A stretch of 64,000 nt of DNA from Paguma larvata (taxonomy: Eukaryota; Chordata; Mammalia; Carnivora; Viverridae), in assembly GCA_030068075.1 (NCBI GenBank), contig CM057825.1:126564739-126628738 (forward strand), in the 5' to 3' direction. How positions within the stretch are numbered: position 1 is the first letter of the stretch; every line of letters begins with the position of its first letter. The position numbers and the translations under genes were made by a program. Of the stretch, positions 24,701 through 38,600 are shown one piece after another. The notes below the pieces were generated by a model, which was given only the letters and a program-made list of their open reading frames with translations, had not been told where the DNA came from and made no database searches.

Positions 24701-27700
24701 CTGCTCTGGTGTAAACTTGAGATGGTAGGTAGACCCTGGAGTCCCCCCAATGTGCCTTGATTCTTGGGGGCTCCCAGCTGACAGTTTCTCCCTAGGGTCT
24801 ATGCTTATAAATGCCAATTCCTTATGGTGTTCAATGAGAGAAACTGCAAATGATCACAAGGCTGCACGTAACACCAACTCTCACTGAGAAAAGGGACCAT
24901 ATTGACTTTAGGCAATTTAAGGGAGTCTAAAGAATACTCTTTAAAAAAATTTTTTTTATATTAGAGAGAGAGACAGAGACAGAGACAGAGACAGAGACAG
25001 AAACAGACAGAGAATCTTAAGTAGGCTCCATGCTCAGAACAGAGCCCAACACGGGGCTCGGTACCACAACCCTGGGATCATGACCTGAGCTGAAATCAAG
25101 AGCGGGATGCTCAACTGGCTGAACCACCCAGGCACCCCAAGAATATTCTTTATTTAAGCCATTTTCTTTTAGTTCTCTGACTTTAAAACCCAGTGTAAGA
25201 TGTGACTTCAGTGTAATATTTGCCTTTAGAGGCTGAAGTAAAGAACTTTAAAAACTGAAATGGCACATGGGAAATCCAACAAACACAGCATGGTTTGCAG
25301 GTGATAGAAAAAATGCTTGAAGGTTTACAGAGTCAGAGTTGTTGAGGTGGAAGGGTCTTTCTTACTTCCAGAAGTTCCCTAACTTTCCCTGCGAGGTGTC
25401 CCTAAAGGTACCCAGCACCTAAGAGATGGAAAGTGTTTGCTTCCCCAGCTGACTACCAGCCACAGCCTCAATGTTTCCTGCAGTCTCAACTTTTCCCTTA
25501 AAATTCATCTTAATCTTTCATTCCACCTCTTCATGTATTTGTTTGTTATATAAAAACATTTCAGGTTCCCTACATAAGAGGAAGATTCAACACAATAACC
25601 CTCTGACTCCTCTCCTTTGCACTAAAGTGATTATACTTTAGTGACAGAGGCACAGAAGTTCAATACTCTTATTTTACAAAAAAAGCAATTGGATCCAAGA
25701 AAGGGGAAGGAACCTGACCAAGGTCACACAACGAATCAGTGGCATAGCTCGGAAGAGAAAGCTTCTGGCATCAGTCCAGGTGATGTTTCTCTCACTGAAT
25801 GTTTGTCTACCAGCACTTGGGAATGAATGGTCTTCTCCTGCCCTTCCTCAGAAAACACATTGATCAGATCAGAAACTCACTTAGTCAGTGATCGGAAGTC
25901 CAGCCACCCTTGACGGCTATGGTCAGACACCAGGAGCTTTGCTTTCAGAGTAGGACACTCAGAAACTACAGAATCCACCTCTGGGGCAAGGATATCTGTG
26001 GTCACAATGCCTTGGGCTTTCGACACTTGTAATCGGTAGAGAATGTCCTTGGCCTTCATCTGGGTGGTTCCAGGCATGAAGATTATTCCTGGGGATAAAA
26101 AAGGAACTTTTGGGTTTCAGGCCTGGCTTATCTGCATAGAAATCTGCTAGCTTCTCGCTGGGCAAAGTATGGTCCATGGACCAGTACCATCAGGACCACC
26201 TAGGACACAAAAATCTCATGCTCCCTCCCAATCCTACTAAATCAGAATCTGCACTTTAAGAAGCTCTCCAAGGGATTCTGTGCACATGGAAATTTGAAAA
26301 GCCTGGCCTAACCTCTTCTACTCTACATGGATCAAGCCAGTAGACAGGTGAATCCTACTTTACACAGGACCTGGGGCTATGGACGTAAATAGACAGTGTC
26401 TATGACATCAGGATTAGCTGCATCCCTGCCTCCATTTTTCTCCTCTCACCTCCTCCTGTTTCAGTCCCTTGTGTCATCTTTTTTTTTTATGTTTTTTTTT
26501 AATTTATTTTTGAGAGCAGGAGAGACAAAGCATGAGTGGGGAAGGATCAGAGAGAGAGGGGACACACAGAATCTGAAGTAGGCTCCAGGCTCTGAGCTGT
26601 CAGCACAGAGCCCAACGCGGGGCTCGAACTCACAGACCGTGAGATCATGACCTGAGCTGAAGTCGGACGCTTAACCGACTGAGCCACCCAGGCGCCCCCC
26701 TTGTGTCATCTTGAATCTCCTCTCTTCTCTTCTCTCCACACATCCAAATTTAACTACATTATCCTTTTACCTTTCCTACATTCCCTTCCATCTTCCATCC
26801 CCAACAGTTAGTTCAAGTCTTTGTGTGCCCCTATTGGGTTCTAAACTCTCCACCAGATGTCTCGTCGTGAATCTTGCTACTCCCCATCTTCCATACTATT
26901 GCCTGTTCAGGTTCCATAGAACTTTCCCCCCTCCACTTTTCTTCTCTTCACCAGCACCTGTGCCCTCTCTCCAGGAATGCTCTATACTCTCCACCCAACA
27001 CTGAAGGCACTGCCCACCCTCTGCCTTTTTCTCTTATGAATCTATTCCCTATTTCAAGATGGCTATTCTTCACACAGGCTTCTCCTACCCTAAGTCTTTG
27101 TATGTAGCTATACCTATTCTTGGAATTCCCTTTCTTTGCTTCTATTCTTTTATTCCTCCTATCCCAGAGGGCTCAGCTCATGTCTTCAATTTCCCATGTG
27201 CCATCTCTTAGCTCTACTGATGACATGGCTTCTCTATACCCTCTCTGCTGTTGCTGTTAATTCTTGATTCCACATGACCTTGATGGATTAATGTAGTATT
27301 TTATTTGTGAGGAAATATATGAGCATGCATTACAAAGCAATTCAAAAAAGAATTCAGGCATCCCACACCAATTCTAAATTATATAGATAAATAGATAAAC
27401 AGAAGAGAAATCTCCACAGAAGAATGCTAACTAAGTAATTAGGGAATAACAGAAATTCTCATATAAAACCACCATAATAAGATTCAATTCAGTCAAGAAT
27501 CATCAATGGATTCTCAAGTCCCAGGAAGAAAGACAGTTGGGGAACAGGATATTCACACAGTCTCATAAGTATTACATCACAGATTACTTACTAATACAAA
27601 GGGAAACAGTGCCTTGTAAGGCAAAGTGTTTGTAAATAATATCACCGATGTTAGGACACACCGACTTCATGTATCTCCTGATGAAAGCACTGAGATAGGC

Positions 27701-28182
27701 AGGTTGTCATTTTAGTACTCCTACTAAAAATGTTTATCTAAGTAGGATTCTGAAAAAAGAGTCAGAAATACAAATTTTGTGGGACCTTCTGCAAAACAAC
27801 TGGCTTAGACATTTCCAAGATGCTGCCATGCAGAAAAGTCTAGAGACCTGACAACGTGAAGCAATGCATGATCCTCTATCAGATTCTGGATTTAAACAAA
27901 AAAAATTGCTACAAAAGACATTGTTGGGACAATTCAAGAATTTTGGCTGTGGATGTATATTATATCACAGTTAGACTTCTTGTGTGATAAATCTGTTATG
28001 GGTATGTGAGGAGAATGTCATGGATCATAGCAGATGCATGCTCCAGCGTTTATGGGTGTTTACCTGGTGTTTATGGGTGTCACAATGTCTTCAACTGACA
28101 CTAAAATGACTCAGTGTGGGAGGGGGAAAAATGTTAACAATTGATGGATATTTAAAAACAAAAAATGAGACTGTGCAAGAGA

Positions 28183-28232
<50 letters not shown>

Positions 28233-31200
28233 TAGAGAGTTATGACACTGTTTGAGGGTGTATATGAATGAGAGAGAAAGAAGGTATAAAAGGAATATTT
28301 GAAGGAGTCTGAGAAAGAGAAAGACTATGAGGAATAAGAAAAAGGGCAGGGAAACACTAATATTTGAGGATCCATAAGCTCTAGGCCAGACCTAAAGTCT
28401 GTTGGAGTCGCTTTTAGTCACTGACCTGCTCGGATGCAGCCTATGACCACCGGCCACCACTCAGGCACTCGAGGCAGGATCAAGGCTAGACGGTCTCCCT
28501 GCTGCAGGCCACAGGTCTGGGTGAAGACGTTGGCTGCCCGGCGGGATAAGTCTGTCATCTCTTCGAAACTCCACTTCACTTCATCCCCTTGGTTATTCAC
28601 CCACCACAGGGCTGGGTTTGGACCTCTCCTGCCCTCCTGGTCAAGATCATACACTATGTGTTACTTCCTACGTGAAAGGAAGAGGGTACTTATTTGGCCA
28701 ATCCACTACCACAGCTCCATGAAAATGTATTTCAAGAACTGAGATCCAATTTTAAAGCATTTGAAGCATGACCCGACTTCAGCTCAGGTCATGATCTCAT
28801 GGTTCATGAGTTCGAGCCCTGCCGTGGGCACACTGCTGTCAGCACAGAAGTGTCTGCTTCTGATCGTCTGGCTCTCTCTCTCTCTCTCTCTCCGCCACTT
28901 GTACTCTCTCTCTCCCTCAAAAGTAAACATTAAAATAAATTATTATTATTATTGTTATTAAAATAAAACAAGAGACTAGTTTAATTCCTGAATATTTGGG
29001 GGAATTTATTTTGAAAATTAAGGTACCTCTGGAGGTGAAATAAGCAAGAAGGCAGACCTGGAAGTTCCAAGGTAACCCTTGTTAGCTCAGAAACATCAAG
29101 TAAACAACAGACTAAAATAGCTGTGTAGGAACTCTAGAAACATCAAGGATCTGGAGCCACCAATGAATGCCCAAACAACAAAAATTCCATGCCCTAAACG
29201 GTAAGAAATTTTATGTTGTTTTTTGGTGCTTACTCTGGCCTCATCCCTTCTCTGGTGTTGTGAGTGTGGTCAGGAGGAAGCCACCCAATTCTCAGCCCCT
29301 CCCTTGGAATCTGTTTCAGTATCCTGGCTTGTCTGGAGGTTGCCTGAGGGACTATTTTTTTGCCCCATCCGAATCTGAGCGCAAATAGGAATGGTGACAT
29401 TGTCTGAATATTTAGATTGGAAGTGGCTGAAAGCAGTGCCAGATGCCGCAGTGAGTGAAAACTGTAGAACTGTGGCCACCTTGGAGGAAGACTACAGACA
29501 GAGGAAGACAATGAAACATCTAGGGCCTCAAGAAGAAGATATGAGACTTGTAATGAAATTAAAACAGGTAAAAACAGTATTACATAGGGGAAATTAGAGA
29601 AAAAAAGCACATGCACAGGCCTAGGAAAGACAAATGCCCAAGTTCTGAAGACCTGAGAAGACCGTAAGTTTTCATCCCAGTCAGATTACTGGATGCCTTT
29701 CTCTGTATGGAGTCAGGCTGCAAAGACAGACAGAGGTGGCTGCTTTTTTTCAAATGTCCAATTTTCAACAACAGATCACAAGCCATGCTGCCCATTCAAA
29801 GGAACAAAACAAATCTCTATAAACTTACCCTAAAGAGACGCAAGTTTCAGTTACTAGACAGAGACTTTAAAATGATTGTCTTAAATATGCTGAAAGTGCT
29901 AAAGGAAGACAAAGAACCAAAGCAAATCAGAAAAACAATATATGAACACAATGAGAATACCAACAAAGAGAAAGAAATTAAAAAAAGAACCAAATAGAAA
30001 TCGTGGATCTGAAAAATATAATAACTGAATTGAAAATTTTCTAAGAATGATTCAACAGCAGAATCAAGCAGGAAGAAGACAGAATCAGTAAACTTGAACA
30101 CATGTCATTTTCAATTATAGAGTCTAAAAGCAAAAAGGAAAGAAAAACAATAAAGAAAAATAAACAGAGCCCAAGGCACATAGTATACAAACCAGCAGAC
30201 CAACATACACATTATGGGAGTCCTAGAAGAAGAGAGAGAAAGGAGCCATAAGCTTATTTGAAGAAATAATGGCTGAAAAAGAGCAATACCATGTTTGTAT
30301 TAAATACAAATTTATATAGTAGTATTTATTTATTCACTCATTCTTTCAATATGTAGACGTACAAATACAAGAGGCTCAATGAATTCCAAGTAAGAAAACC
30401 CAAAGAGAGCCACAGAGAGACACATAATCAGATGAAAAAGCCAAAGACTGAATCTTGAAAGTGGTAAAAGAAAAGCGACTCCTCATGTTTAAGGAATCCT
30501 TAATAGGATTATTAGTGGTTGGCAGGCCAGAAGACAGTGGGATTACATATTTGAGGTGATGAGTAAAACGCCATCAATCAAGAAATTCTATATTTGGCAA
30601 TACCTATCAAAATAACACTAACATTCCTCCCAGAGCTAGAACAAATAATTCTAAAATTTGTGTGGAACCAGAAAAGACCCCGAATAGCCAAAACGATCTT
30701 GAAAAAGAAAACCAAAGCTGGAGGCATCAAAATCTTGGACTTCGAGATGTATTACCAAGCTGTAATAATCAAGAAAGTATGGTACTGGCATAAAACAGAC
30801 ACTCAGATCAATGGAACAGAATAGAAAATCCAGAAATGGACTCACAAATGTATAGCCAACTAATCTTTGACAAAGCAAGAAAGAACATCCAAAGGAATAA
30901 AGACAGTCTCTTCAGCAAATGGTGCTGGGAAAACTGGACAGAGATAAGTAGAAAAATGATCCTGGACCACTTTCTTATACCATACACAAAAATAAACTCA
31001 AAATGGATGAAAGACCTAGACATAAGACAGGAAGCCATAAAAAATCCTAGAGGAGAAAGCAGGCAAAAACCTCTTTGATCTCAGCCTCAGCAACTTCTTA
31101 CTCAACACGTCTCCAAAGGCAAGGGAAAAAATCAAAAATGAATAATTGGGAACTCATCAAAATAAAAAGGTTTATTTTGCACAACGAAGGGAACAATCAG

Positions 31201-32574
31201 CAAAACTAAAAGGCAACGGATGGAATGGGAGAAGATATTGCAAATGACATATCAGATAAAGGGTTAGTATCCAAAATCTATAAAGAACTTATCAAACTCA
31301 ACACCCAAAAAACAAATAATCCGGTAAAGAAATGGGCAAAATACAAAAATAGACACTTATCCAAAGGAGACATCCAGATGGCCAACCAACACATGAAAAA
31401 ATGCTCAACATCACTAATCATCGGGGAAATACAAATCAAAACCGCAATGAGATACCACCTCACACTCGTCACGATGGCTAACATTAACAACTCAGGCAAC
31501 AACAGATGTCAACGAGGATGTGGAGAAAGAGGATCTCTTTTTGCACTGCTGGTGGGAATGCAAACTGGTGTAGCCACTCTGGAAAACAGTATGGAGGTTC
31601 CTCAAAAAATTAAAAATAGAACTACCCTACGACCCAGAGACTGCACTATGAGGTATTTATCCAAGGGTTACAGGTGTGCTGTTTCAAAGGGGCACATGCA
31701 CCCCTGTGGGGAATAAGCTTAGGATTTCCCTAGGCTGACACTGATGGGTTAATAAGGCATATAGAAGTAAAAAGCCATAGGAGGCTCACACCCAAGTTTG
31801 AGTAAACAAGATTAGGACCCTAGATAGAGAGGGAGGGTGCAAAGGCACCCAGAATAAAGAGGGAGGGGCAAAGGCCCCAGAACAGAGAGGGGGGCAAAGG
31901 TCCCCAATACAAAGGTATATGAGGTAAGCAAGATTAGGCATTCAGGGCAAAAATGCCCATGAATTTAGTACTGTAGCAGAAACCTGCTTTCACAGGAAGG
32001 AAGGACCAAATTAGGTAAGCAGGTAAATAGGGCTACAGACCACTGCACTGTGTTGTGGGTGATGCCGCCCAGAGAGGAGTGATTTACAAAAGAAAAGGTC
32101 CCTTGTTAACCTTGAAGTGTTTGGCCCTATCTTTCTTATCCCCTAAGGATAGCTAAGATAAACAGACAAGGTGCCTTGTCTGCCATTAACAACCACCTGC
32201 CCATCTGCCTGGTGCCAGGATTTTGGTTTATATTGACCTAAACCTCAAACACTGTATATCTTCAAAACCCCCTTTCCCTCATGCCCATGAGTTGATGTTC
32301 ACTGATTCATTGCCTGTTTGTCCACACCCATCACGTTTGTAAGCCTTCCGATCTTAATAAACATGGGGCAAGGACCCTTATTCGGGGCTCTTGTCTTTTC
32401 CCAGACGTTAGCCATCTCTCTCCTATTTTAAACCTACGTCTGCTCTCTCACTACTGAGAGAGACTTTAGACTTAGAGTCTATGACACACCCCAATGTTTA
32501 TAGCAGTGATATCAATAATAGCCAAAGTATGGAAAGAGCCCAAATGTCCATCGATGGATGAATGGATAAAGAAG

Positions 32575-32643
<69 letters not shown>

Positions 32644-35600
32644 CTTATACACATTGTGTGTATATATATATATATACACACACACACAATGGAGCATTAC
32701 TCGACATTCAAGAAGAATAAAATCTTGCAATTTGCAACTACATGGATGGAACTAGATGGTATTATGCTAAGTGAAACTTGTCAGTCAGAGAAAGACAAAT
32801 ATCATATCACTTTACTCATATGAGGAATTTAAGATAAAAAACAGATGAACATAAGGGAAGGGAAGCAAAAAATATAAAAATAGGGAGGGGGACAAAACAT
32901 AAGAGACTCTTAAATACAGAGAATAAATGGTTACTGGAAAGGTTGTGATGGGGGATGGGCTTAATGGGCAAGGGGCATTAAGGAATCTACTCCTGAAATC
33001 ATTGTTGCGCTATATGATAACTTGGATGTAAATTTAAAAATAAGTTAATTAATTAATTAAAAATAAATTCTAAATTTGGCAAAATTGACCTTCTAAAATG
33101 AGGGAGAAATTAGGTCACTCTCTAATAAACAAAAATGAGGGATTTCATTATGGTTGAACTTTATAAGAAATACTTAAAAAGAGGTGCCTGGGTGGCTCAG
33201 TTGGTTAAGCATCCAATTTCTGCACAGGTCATGATGTTGTGGTCCATGAGTTCGAGCCCTGCATCAGGCTCTGTGCTGAAAGTTCAGAGCCTGGAGCCTG
33301 CTACAGATTCTGTGTCTCCCTCTCTCTCTTCCCCTCCCTTGCTTGCACTCTCTCTCTCTCAAAAATAAATGAAACATTGAAATTTTTTAAGTAAAAAAAG
33401 AAATGCTAAAATGAGTCCAATTTGAAATAAAAGGATGTTACAGAGTAGCCTGAATACAAAAATATAAAGTTCTTTGATAAATACATGGACAAATATAAAA
33501 ACAAATATTATTGAAATTTTGAATTGAAACTCCATTTTTTATTCTTCCATAGTATTTAAAAGACAAAAGCTTAAAAAATAATTATAATCTATGTTAATGA
33601 GTGTAAAACATGTAAAATCTTATTTGTGACATCAATAAAACAACAGGAGGAGGTATGAGGGAGCTGGAAAAAATTAGGATTTTTGTATGCAAATAAAGTT
33701 GTTACTAGTTTAAAATACATTGTTATAACTTTATGATGCTATATGTACACCTCATAATAACAACAGAAATTAATCTACAGAATATATACAAAAGAAATGA
33801 GAAGGGAATCAAAACATATTACAAAAAATTTAACTAAAGACAAAGAAAGGCAGCAAGAGAGGAAATGAGGGACCAAAAGCTATGACATCAAGAAAACAAT
33901 GAACAATATAGCAATAGTAAGTTCTTCCTTATCAGCAATTCCTTTAACTATAAGAGCACTAAATTCCCCAAAAGACATATATTGGCAGGATGCATTAAAA
34001 GAATAAAACAGGATCCAACTATATGCTGACTACAAAATTGCTATTTGCACATGATGGATTATGATAAAACCATCAAAACAACTTTCAGAAATTGCTTTGG
34101 AATAATAATTTCACAATACTATATTAATTTAAAAGAGCAAAACTATATTTACATTATAATCTAAAAGTATATAGTAGTATCTATTCATTTATTCATTTAA
34201 TATATATTTACTAAATTCCCATTATTTGTTAGGCACTGTTCTTAGACTAAAGGATCCAATGGGGAACAAGACATATGTATACACACATATGTACATGGTT
34301 GTAAATATTTATGGCCAATTTTCATTTTCTTGTTTAAATACACTTTCTTTCTTTTTAATTTTATAATAGTTTATTTTCAAATTGGTTTACATATAACACC
34401 CAGTGTTCATCCCAACATGTGCCCTTTTTAATGCCCATCACCCCCTCTCCCCCCTCTCTCATCCCCCTCACCCTCAGTTTGTTCTTCGTCTTTGAGAGTC
34501 TCTTATGTTTTATCTCCCTCCCTCTCTGTGTCTTTTTTTCCTTTCCCCTCTTCCCCTCCCCCTGGTTTTTGCTTAGTCTCACAAAGTCCACCTATTCGTG
34601 GAAACATATGGTATCTGTCTTTTTCTGACTGACTATTTCACTTAACATAATACCCTCCAGTTCCATCCATGTTGCTACACATGGCCAGATTTCATTTTTT
34701 CTCATTGCCACGTAGTAGTCCATTGTATATAAGTCCCATAACTTCTTTATCCATTCGTCAGTTGATGGGCACTTGGTCTCTTTCCATGATTTGGCTATTG
34801 TCGAAAGTGCTGCTATGAACATTGGGGTACACGTGCTCCTATGCATCAGCATTCCTGTGTCTCTTGGGTAGATTCCTAGCAGGGCTATTGCTGGATCATA
34901 GGGTAGCTCTATTTTCATTTTTTTGAGGAACCTCCACACCGTTTTCCAGAGTGGTTGCACCAGTTTGCATTCCCACCAACAGTGTAGGAGGGTGCCTACT
35001 TCTCCACATCCTCGCCAGCATCTATAGTTTTCTGATTTGTTCATTTTAGCCACTCTGACTGGTGTGATTTTGACCCACTCAGTGTGGTTTTGATTTGTAT
35101 TTCCCTGATGATGAGAGACATTGAGCATCGTTTCATGTGTCTGTTGGCCATCTGAATGTCCTCTTTGGAGAAGTGTCTATTCATATCTTCCGCCCATTTC
35201 CTCACTGGGTTGTTTGTTTTTCGGGTGTGGAGTTTGGTAAGTTCTTTATAGATTTAGATATTAGTCCTTTATCCGATATGTCATTTGCGATGATCTTTTC
35301 CCATTCCGTTGGTTGCCTATCCGTTTTGTTGGTTGTTTCTTTTGCTGTGCAGAAGCTTTTTATCTTGATGAGGTCCCAATAGTTCATCTTTGCTTTTAAT
35401 TCCCTTGCCTTTGGAGACGTGTTGAGTAAGAAATTGGTGCGTCTTAGGTCAAAGAGGCTTTTTCCTGCTTGCTCCTCTAGGATTTTGACGGTTTCCTGTC
35501 TCACATTCAGATCTTTTATCCATTTAGAATTTATTTTTGTGAGTGGTGTAAGAAAGTGGTCTAGTTTCATTCTTTGGCATGTTGCTGTCCAATTCTCCCA

Positions 35601-38600
35601 GCACCATTTGTTAAAGAGGCTGTCTTTTTTCCATTGGATACATTTTCCCGCTTTGTCAAAGATTAGATGGCCATATACTTGCGGGTCCATTTCTGAGTTT
35701 TCGATTCTATTCCATTGGTCTATGTGTCTGTTTTTGTGCCAATACCATACAGTCTTGATGACTACCGCTTTGTAGTAGAGGTTAAAGTCTGGGATTGTGA
35801 TGCCTCTCGCCTTAGTTTTATTCTTCAGTATGACTTTGGCTATTTGGGGCCTTTTGTGGTTCCATACAAATTTTAGGATTGTTTGCTCTAGCTTTGAGAA
35901 GAATGCTGGTGCAATTTTGATTGGAATTGCATTGAGTGTGTAGATTGCTTTAGGTAGTATTACCATTTTAACGATATTTATTCTTCCAATCCATGAGCAT
36001 GGGATGTTTTTCCATTTCCTTGTGTCTTCCTCAATTTCCTTCATAAGTTTTTTACAGTTTCCAGTGTAGAGGTCTTTCACATCTTTGGTTAGGTTTATTC
36101 CTAAGTATTTTATGGTTTTTGGTGCAATTGTGAAAGGGATTCACTTCTTTATTTCTCTTTCTGCTGCTTCATTGTTGGCGTATAGAAATGCCACCGATTT
36201 CTGTACATTGATTTTGTACCCTGCAACTTTGCTGAATTCATGGATCAGTTCTAGTACGCTTTTGGTGGATTCCGTCGGGTTTTCCATGTAAAGTATCATG
36301 TCATCTGCAAAAAGTGAAAGTTTGACTTCTTCCTTGCCAATCTTGATGCCTTTTATTTTGTTTTGTTGTCTGATTGCTGATGCTAGGACTTCCAACACTA
36401 TGTTAAATAGCAGTGGTGAGAGTGGACATCCCTGTCGTGTTCCTGATCTTAGGGGGAAGGCTCGCAATTTTTCCCCATTGAGGATGATATTAGCTGTGGG
36501 CTTTTCATAAATGGCTTTTATGATGTAAGTATGTTCCTTCTATCCTGACTTTCTCGAGGGTTTTTATTAGGAAAGGGTGCTGCTGTATTTTGTCAAATGC
36601 TTTTTATGCATCTATTGACAGGATCATATGGTTCTTATCTTTTCTTTTGTTAACGTGATGTATCACGTTGATTGATTTGCGAATATTGAACCAGCCCTGC
36701 AACCCAGGGATGAATCCTACTGATCATGGTGAATAATTCTTTTTATATGCTGTTGGATTCGATTTGCTAGTATCTTGTTGAGAATTTTTGCATCCATATT
36801 CATCAGGGATATTGGCCTGTAATTCTCTTTCTTTGCTGGGTCTCTATCTGGTTTGGGAATCAAAGTGATGCTGGCTTCATAGAATGAGTCCGGGAGTTTT
36901 CTTTCCGTCTCAATTTTTTGGAACAGCTTGAGGAGGGTAAGAATTAACTCTGTTTTAAATGTCTGGTAAAATTCTGCAGGGAAGCCATCTGGTCCAGGGC
37001 TTTTATTTGATGGGAGATTTTTGATAACTGATTCAATTTCTTCACTAGTTATGGGTCTGTTCAAATTTTCTATTTCTTCCTGTTTGAGTTTTGTTAGCGT
37101 GTGGCTATTTAGGAATTTGTCCATTTCTTCCAGATTGCCGAATTTGGTGGCATATAATTTTTCATACTATTCTCTGACAATTGCTTGTATTTCTGAAGGA
37201 TTAGTTGTAATTACTCCCTTTTCATTCATGATTTTATCTATTTGAGTTCTCTCTCTTTTCTTTTTGAGAATTCTGGCTAGAGGTTTGTCTATTTTGTTTA
37301 TTTTTTCAAAGAACCAGCTCTTGGTTTCATTGATATGTTCCACTACTTTTTCTGTTTCCATATGATTAATTTGTGCCCTGATCTTTGTTATTTCTCTCTT
37401 TCTGCTGGGTTTGGGTTGTTTTAGTTGTTCTGCTTCTAGTTCTTTCAGGCATGCTGTTAGAATTTGTGTTACTGATTTTTCTTGTTTCTTGAGATGGGCC
37501 TGGATTGCAATATATTTCCCTCTCAGGACTGCCTTTGCCGCATCCCAGAGCGTTTGGATTGTTGTATTTTCATTTTCATTCGTTTCCATGTATTTTTTAA
37601 TTTCTTCTCTGACTGCTTGGGTGACCCACTCGTCTTTTAGTAGGTTGTTCCTTAGCCTCCATGTTTTTGATATTTTCCAGGCTTTTTCCTGTGGTTGATT
37701 TCAAGTTTCAAAGCATTGTGGTCTGACAGTGTGCACGGTATGATCTCAATTCTTTTATATTTATTCAGAGCTTCCCTGTGCCCCCAGAATGTGGTCTATC
37801 TTGGAAAATGTACCATGTGCAGTTAAGAAGAATGTAAATTCCTTTGCTTCTGGACGAAGGACCCTGAAGATGTCTGTAGGCCCATATGTTTTAATGTGTC
37901 ATTCAGGGCCATTGTTTCTGTGGTGATTTTCTGTTTTGTGGATCTATCCAATGCTGAGAGTGGAGTGTTAAGGTCCCCTACTATTAGGACATTTTTATCG
38001 ATAAGGTTGCTTATGTTTGTAATTAGTTGTTTTACAAATTTGGGTGCCCCCGAATTCGGCGCGTAGATATTTATAATTGTTAGCTCTTCCTGCTGGATGG
38101 TCCCTGTGACTATTATATAATGTCCTTCTTCATCTCTTATTACATCATTCATTTTAAAGTCTAGTTTGTCTGATATAAGTGTGGCTACTCCAGCTTTCTT
38201 CTGACTTCCAGTAGCATGGTAGATAGTTCTCCATCCCCTCACTTTCAATTTGAAGGTGTCCTCAGGTTTAAGATGAGTTTCTTGGGGCGCCTGGGTGACT
38301 CAGTCAGTTGCGCGTCCGACTTCAGCTCAGGTCATGATCTCACGGTCTGTGAGTTCGAGTCCCACATCGGGCTCTGTGCTGATGGCTCAGAGCCTGGAGC
38401 CTGCTTCATATTCTGTATCTCCCTCCCTCTCTGCCCTTCCCTTGCTCACGCTCTGTCTCTATGTCTCCCAAAAATAAAATAAAAACATTAAAAAATTTTT
38501 TAAAAAAGATGAGTTTCTTGAAGACAGCAAATAGATGGGTCTTGTTTTTTAATCCATTCTGTTACCCTGCGTCTTTTGATTGGTGCATTTAGTCCATTTA

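Larger units (their letters stand above)
30594..33060 (+). mobile_element. Younger 5'-truncated L1, split by an LTR
   Basis: Begins inside ORF2 (frame opening [20 protein letters not shown]) and runs to a 3' end with an A/T-rich tail. Near-identical AAATTCTAWATTTGGC flanks it at about 30583-30598 and 33064-33080, as expected of a target-site duplication. ORF2 is broken. An LTR occupies 31705-32486. Confidence 0.8.

Noticed and set aside
35202..36080. 292-codon minus-strand frame
   Set aside because: Part of L1 ORF2, not a cellular gene.
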